The position numbers and the translations under genes are program-made. Shown in pieces: positions 60,811-64,000 of a stretch of 64,000 nt of DNA; within the stretch, counting starts at the first letter, position 1, and each line of letters starts with the position of its first letter. The notes under the pieces were generated by a model. The model was not told the origin of the DNA. It saw only the letters and a list, made by a program, of their open reading frames with translations, and did no database searches. This stretch comes from an uncultured Muribaculaceae bacterium (lineage in GTDB: Bacteria > Bacteroidota > Bacteroidia > Bacteroidales > Muribaculaceae): NCBI GenBank assembly GCA_910588245.1, contig CAJUQP010000001.1, positions 124,001 to 188,000 on the forward strand, written 5' to 3'.

Positions 60811-61728
60811 TCATTTGTTTACCTGGAACTTATTCCAGCCATCTTTAAGATATGCGATCGACTGTTCCGCGGCAGCAACTCCAGCATTGAAATTGGCTTC
60901 GGCAGTCTGAGCACCCATCTTCTTAGGCGTAAAGAATACTCTTGCAGCGAATTCTTTTTCAAATTCCTCGGCCTTGTCGGGTTTGATGTCGCTTATGTAG
61001 CGGAGATCAGGACGCTCCTGCAAAGCCTTCATCAGGCCCTCCTCATCAATGACCTCCTTGCGGGCAGTATTGATGAGCACTCCATTCTTAGGCATCTTCA
61101 TCACAAGATCATATCCGATGGAACGCTTAGTCTGCGGAGTTGCCGGAATATGAAGCGAGACGAAGTCATTCTGTGAAAAGAGATCATTAACATCATGCAC
61201 AGGCGACACTCCCTCGGCTTCCATGACAGCATCAGGCACGAACACATCCAAAGCCTGAACCTTCATGCCAAATCCTTTTGCAATTCTGGCCACATTCCTT
61301 CCGACCTGACCGAATGCATATATTCCAAGAGACTTTCCCTTAAGCTCAGAACCTGATGTACCGTTGTAATGGTTGCGACACATCATGACAATCATACCGA
61401 AGACAAGCTCTGCAACTGCGTTCGAGTTCTGTCCAGGAGTATTCATGACACAGATATGATGCTCTGTGGCAGCTCCCAAATCGATATTGTCATATCCGGC
61501 GCCGGCTCTGACGATAACTCTCAGATTAGGAGCGGCGTCCATTACCTCAGCATCGATCACATCACTTCTAACTATAAGAGCATCCGCGTTCTTAACGGCT
61601 TCAAGAAGATCGGCGCGGGTGCCACGCTCCACAAGCTCCATTTCGTTTCCGGAGGCGTTAACCACATTGGCAATAGCCTTTACCGCTGCAGGAGCGAAGG
61701 GTTTCTCTGTGAAAACAAGTATCTTCAT
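60811..61728 (-). CDS. serA: D-3-phosphoglycerate dehydrogenase (short form)
   Basis: The first step of serine synthesis: 3-phosphoglycerate to 3-phosphohydroxypyruvate with NAD. The NAD-binding part has GKSLGIYAFGQVGRNVARIAKG (GxGxxG as AFGQVG) and INTARKEVIDEEGL with the catalytic Arg. The usual HIGAST segment with the catalytic His reads TPKKMGAQTAEA here, so the His is Lys. The regulatory C-terminal ACT domain is absent (305 residues). The ATG at 61728 follows the serC stop by 5 nt; a TTG at 61737 overlaps it. The two form an operon. Confidence 0.9.
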   Translation of the reverse strand: MKILVFTEKPFAPAAVKAIANVVNASGNEMELVERGTRADLLEAVKNADALIVRSDVIDAEVMDAAPNLRVIVRAGAGYDNIDLGAATEHHICVMNTPGQNSNAVAELVFGMIVMMCRNHYNGTSGSELKGKSLGIYAFGQVGRNVARIAKGFGMKVQALDVFVPDAVMEAEGVSPVHDVNDLFSQNDFVSLHIPATPQTKRSIGYDLVMKMPKNGVLINTARKEVIDEEGLMKALQERPDLRYISDIKPDKAEEFEKEFAARVFFTPKKMGAQTAEANFNAGVAAAEQSIAYLKDGWNKFQVNK

Positions 61729-61733
61729 GACAA

Positions 61734-62804
61734 TCAATGTTTAGCTTCAAATTCGTTCATGCAAGCCACAAGCGCCTCAACGCTTTCCATCGGGAGTGCA
61801 TTATAAAGTGATGCACGGAATCCTCCAACATCACGATGTCCCTTTATGCCTACCATGCCACGCTCAGTCGCGAATTCTATGAAAGATGCCTCGAGTTCCT
61901 TGTATTCGGGCTTCATGACAAAGCAGACATTCATTATTGAACGATCCTCATGGCCAGGAACGGTAGCGACAAACATCCGGCTTGAGTCTATGGCGCTATA
62001 TAGACAATCGGCTTTGGCAATGTCAAGTTTCTCTATCGCACGCACTCCGCCAAGCGATTTATAGTACTTAAGAGTCTGGAGAGCGGAGTATATGGGAAGA
62101 ACCGGAGGAGTATTGAACATCGAACCTTTCTTCACATGTGTGCGGTAATCAAGCATTGTTGGGATCACACGATCAACATGACCAAGAGCCTCATCTTTCA
62201 CAATGACAAACGTCACTCCGGAAGGAGCCAGATTCTTCTGAGCGCCACCATATATAAGCTCATATTTGGCTACATCCACGGGACGTGTGAAGATATCAGA
62301 GCTCATGTCGGCGATCAAAGGAACCTTCACATCGGGATCCTTGCGGATCTCGGTGCCATATATTGTATTGTTAGATGTATAATGGAAATAATCTACATCG
62401 TCGGGAACGGAATATCCTTTCGGGATATAAGTATAATTCTTATCTTTTGAAGAAGCCACGACGTCGACGTCTCCGAAGAGTTTGGCTTCCTTTATGGCCT
62501 TGCTTGCCCAAACGCCGGTGTCGAGATAGGCGGCCTTCTTCGCAAGCATGTTCATGGGCACCATGGCGAACTGGAGACTTGCGCCTCCTCCCAGGAAGAG
62601 CACGCTGTAACCTTCAGGGATCTCAAGCAGTTCCTTGAATAGAGCCACAGTCTCGTCCATTACTGCCTGAAACTGTTTGCTGCGATGGGATATCTCAAGA
62701 ATCGAGAGACCCATATCGGCAAAATCACGGACAGCTTCGGCTGTCTTGTCAATAGTATACTGGCTGAGAATACTTGGGCCAGCATAGAAATTGTGCTTTT
62801 TCAT
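61734..62804 (-). CDS. serC: Phosphoserine aminotransferase
   Basis: SerC transaminates 3-phosphohydroxypyruvate to phosphoserine. The start MKKHNFYAGPSILSQYTID, the SHRSKQFQAVMDE block and the FLGGGASLQFAMVPMNML phosphate-binding segment are typical. The PLP lysine is in GGAQKNLAPSGVT, and GHRDVGGFRASLYNA closes the active site. At 356 residues the length is normal. It leads the serC-serA operon from a well-formed promoter at 62878-62908 embedded in an inverted repeat. No serB was seen in the window. Confidence 0.95.
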   Translation of the reverse strand: MKKHNFYAGPSILSQYTIDKTAEAVRDFADMGLSILEISHRSKQFQAVMDETVALFKELLEIPEGYSVLFLGGGASLQFAMVPMNMLAKKAAYLDTGVWASKAIKEAKLFGDVDVVASSKDKNYTYIPKGYSVPDDVDYFHYTSNNTIYGTEIRKDPDVKVPLIADMSSDIFTRPVDVAKYELIYGGAQKNLAPSGVTFVIVKDEALGHVDRVIPTMLDYRTHVKKGSMFNTPPVLPIYSALQTLKYYKSLGGVRAIEKLDIAKADCLYSAIDSSRMFVATVPGHEDRSIMNVCFVMKPEYKELEASFIEFATERGMVGIKGHRDVGGFRASLYNALPMESVEALVACMNEFEAKH

Positions 62805-62847
62805 GACTGTTAAAAGTTATAATTAAACTCCGGATCCAGATTCGGGA

Positions 62848-62908
62848 TAAATTTGCCTCCGAGTTTGAATCCGGAGGCAAATTTAATTGTTTTAGTCCGT
62901 ATGACAAA
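62848..62908 (-). promoter_or_regulatory. serC promoter inside a 14-bp perfect inverted repeat
   Basis: On the minus strand TTTG (62908-62905) and TAAATTTG (62885-62878) are 19 nt apart. The arm TAAATTTGCCTCCG recurs as its exact complement (62848-62861 and 62872-62885) with a 10-nt centre, so each arm also forms a -7-like box on the other strand. It suits binding of a dimeric regulator that would block serC. Confidence 0.65.
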
Positions 62909-63009
62909 ATAATTCGTTAAAAATTTGAGTATTTAGTGTCATTTTTTCAAAATACCATTATAAAACATATTAAAATAGCAAAATGACACAAATAGACACA
63001 AAAATCAAC

Positions 63010-64000
63010 TCAATTTCCCGACTTAAGATCGTTAAGTCGTTGCCACATGCGGGCCTCTTGTGGATTATCGCAAGGATTCCAGAATCTTTTGCCAACAAGC
63101 GCGTCCGGAAGATACTGCTGTTCCACATAATTACCCTTGAAATCATGGGCATATTTATAACCCTGATGATACCCGAGTTCCTGCATAAGGGCAGTCGGCG
63201 CATTCCTCAAATGTAGCGGTACAGGAAGATTTCCCGTTTTCTCCGCAGCTTCCATAGCAGCGGCGATAGCCATATATGCCGAATTACTCTTGGGAGAATT
63301 TGCAAGATAGACCGTACACTCGGCCAGGATAATTCTCCCTTCCGGCCAACCGATCTTATGTAGTGCGTCGAATGTGGCATTGGCGAGAAGGAGGGCATTG
63401 GGATTCGCCAATCCGATGTCTTCCGATGCCAGAATCACAAGACGACGCGCTATGAATTCCGGATCCTCGCCACCCATGACCATCCTCGCAAGCCAATATA
63501 CAGCCGCATCCGGATCACTTCCGCGTATGGATTTGATGAATGCCGATATGATGTCGTAATGGAGCTCTCCATTGCGGTCATAAGCCATCGGATTCTCCTG
63601 AAGCTTTTCTGTGACAGTCGCATCGTCGATCACCACAGTCTCCCCTGAAGAAGTCGACTGTTCAAGCAGGTCAAGTATATTCAGCAGCTTCCTGGCATCA
63701 CCGCCCGCATACCGGAAGAGAGCGTTCTTTTCAACTATCCTCACATCCCGCTCTTTTAATACCGGATCCCGGGTCAGAGCGTTTCTGAGCAAAGTCTCCA
63801 TATCTTCGATATCAAGTGGCTTCAACGTATAAACCTGAGTGCGCGATAGAAGCGGACGGATCACCTCAAAAGAAGGGTTCTCGGTAGTTGCACCTATAAG
63901 TGTGACGATGCCTTGCTCCACTGCGCCCAGAAGGAAATCCTGCTGGTTCTTACTAAAACGGTGTATCTCATCGATGAACAGGATCGGACGCACTTTTGTA
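63010..64000 (-). CDS. rarA: Replication-associated recombination protein RarA (MgsA), 3' part
   Basis: The gene runs off the right edge, so the Walker A region is missing. What remains begins VRPILFIDEIHRFSKNQQDF (Walker B) and continues with GATTENPSFEV (sensor 1) and YAGGDARKLLNILDLLEQ (sensor 2). Then comes the C-terminal tetramerisation region with IKSIRGSDPDAAVYWLARM, GGEDPEFIARRLVILASEDIGLANP and LPVPLHLRNAP. RarA acts at stalled replication forks with RecA and SSB. It is on the same strand as serC but separated by 200 bp. Confidence 0.93.
   Translation of the reverse strand, partial: TKVRPILFIDEIHRFSKNQQDFLLGAVEQGIVTLIGATTENPSFEVIRPLLSRTQVYTLKPLDIEDMETLLRNALTRDPVLKERDVRIVEKNALFRYAGGDARKLLNILDLLEQSTSSGETVVIDDATVTEKLQENPMAYDRNGELHYDIISAFIKSIRGSDPDAAVYWLARMVMGGEDPEFIARRLVILASEDIGLANPNALLLANATFDALHKIGWPEGRIILAECTVYLANSPKSNSAYMAIAAAMEAAEKTGNLPVPLHLRNAPTALMQELGYHQGYKYAHDFKGNYVEQQYLPDALVGKRFWNPCDNPQEARMWQRLNDLKSGN

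Noticed and set aside
62848..62855. Plus-strand -7 box TAAATTTG as a real promoter
   Set aside because: It arises from the symmetry of the serC site, and no plus-strand gene follows before the antisense rarA gene.
1..64000. tRNA, rRNA, CRISPR arrays, transposases or prophage genes
   Set aside because: I looked for cloverleaf-like GGTTCRAATCC arms, regular repeat-spacer arrays and transposase or integrase motifs and saw none.

Overview
The window reads as a continuous chromosomal stretch from a member of the order Bacteroidales. A gut Muribaculaceae-like lineage is my guess, not something I can prove from sequence alone. The signs are many promoters of the Bacteroidetes type (TTTG, about 20 nt, then TAnnTTTG), mostly weak Shine-Dalgarno sites, a C-terminal outer-membrane barrel fragment ending in the order-typical SASSGILK-like tail, a TlpA-type lipoprotein-era secretome, a GH109 glycosidase, a split glycine decarboxylase, GH77 with N-terminal starch-binding modules, a B12-dependent ribonucleotide reductase, and a lipoprotein with an acidic surface-export signal. 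Base composition looks close to balanced, and more AT-rich between genes. I saw no rRNA, tRNA, CRISPR array, prophage or insertion sequence.

Layout. 1-4.2 kb: the end of an outer-membrane barrel gene, then trigger factor, clpP and clpX (protein folding and turnover). 4.3-6.5 kb: recQ. 6.7-15 kb: an overlapping operon of two parvulin-type isomerases, a lipoprotein between them, an OstA/LptA-like protein and mutL, mostly outer-membrane biogenesis. 15-18 kb: convergent AGCS and NSS sodium-coupled amino-acid transporters. 18-27.1 kb: a six-gene amino-acid operon (MalY-type C-S lyase, metF, metH, prephenate dehydratase, aminotransferase, DAHP synthase-chorismate mutase) closed by a strong terminator. 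27.2-29.4 kb: a large TlpA-like thioredoxin protein. 29.4-30.8 kb: a 1.3-kb region without a convincing gene, full of short hairpins and a tandem repeat.

30.8-36.4 kb: a host-glycan module (GH109, N-acetylhexosamine 1-kinase, and convergently a sialate O-acetylesterase) and a serine hydrolase. 36.5-36.9 kb: a small independent transcription unit with a structured leader, a 32-residue peptide and a terminator. 37-40.2 kb: corA, aquaporin and a LolC/E-like permease. 40.3-46.2 kb: the complete glycine cleavage operon gcvT-gcvH-gcvPA-gcvPB-lpd, ended by a 58-bp perfect palindrome. 46.3-51.7 kb: malQ and nrdJ. 51.7-56.1 kb: a nitroreductase behind a leader attenuator, a HIRAN-like membrane protein, an AraC regulator, an inositol-monophosphatase-like enzyme and an EamA exporter. 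56.3-58.6 kb: a rubredoxin too short for usual ORF cut-offs, divergent from a Fur/PerR-family regulator and a DUF1015 protein. 58.8-64 kb: a surface lipoprotein, nhaC-type antiporter, serA, serC and the 3' part of rarA.

Metabolic logic: serine synthesis (serC, serA), glycine cleavage, metF and metH form a one-carbon network ending in methionine. metH and nrdJ both need cobalamin. The GH109/kinase/esterase set points to use of mucin-type amino sugars.
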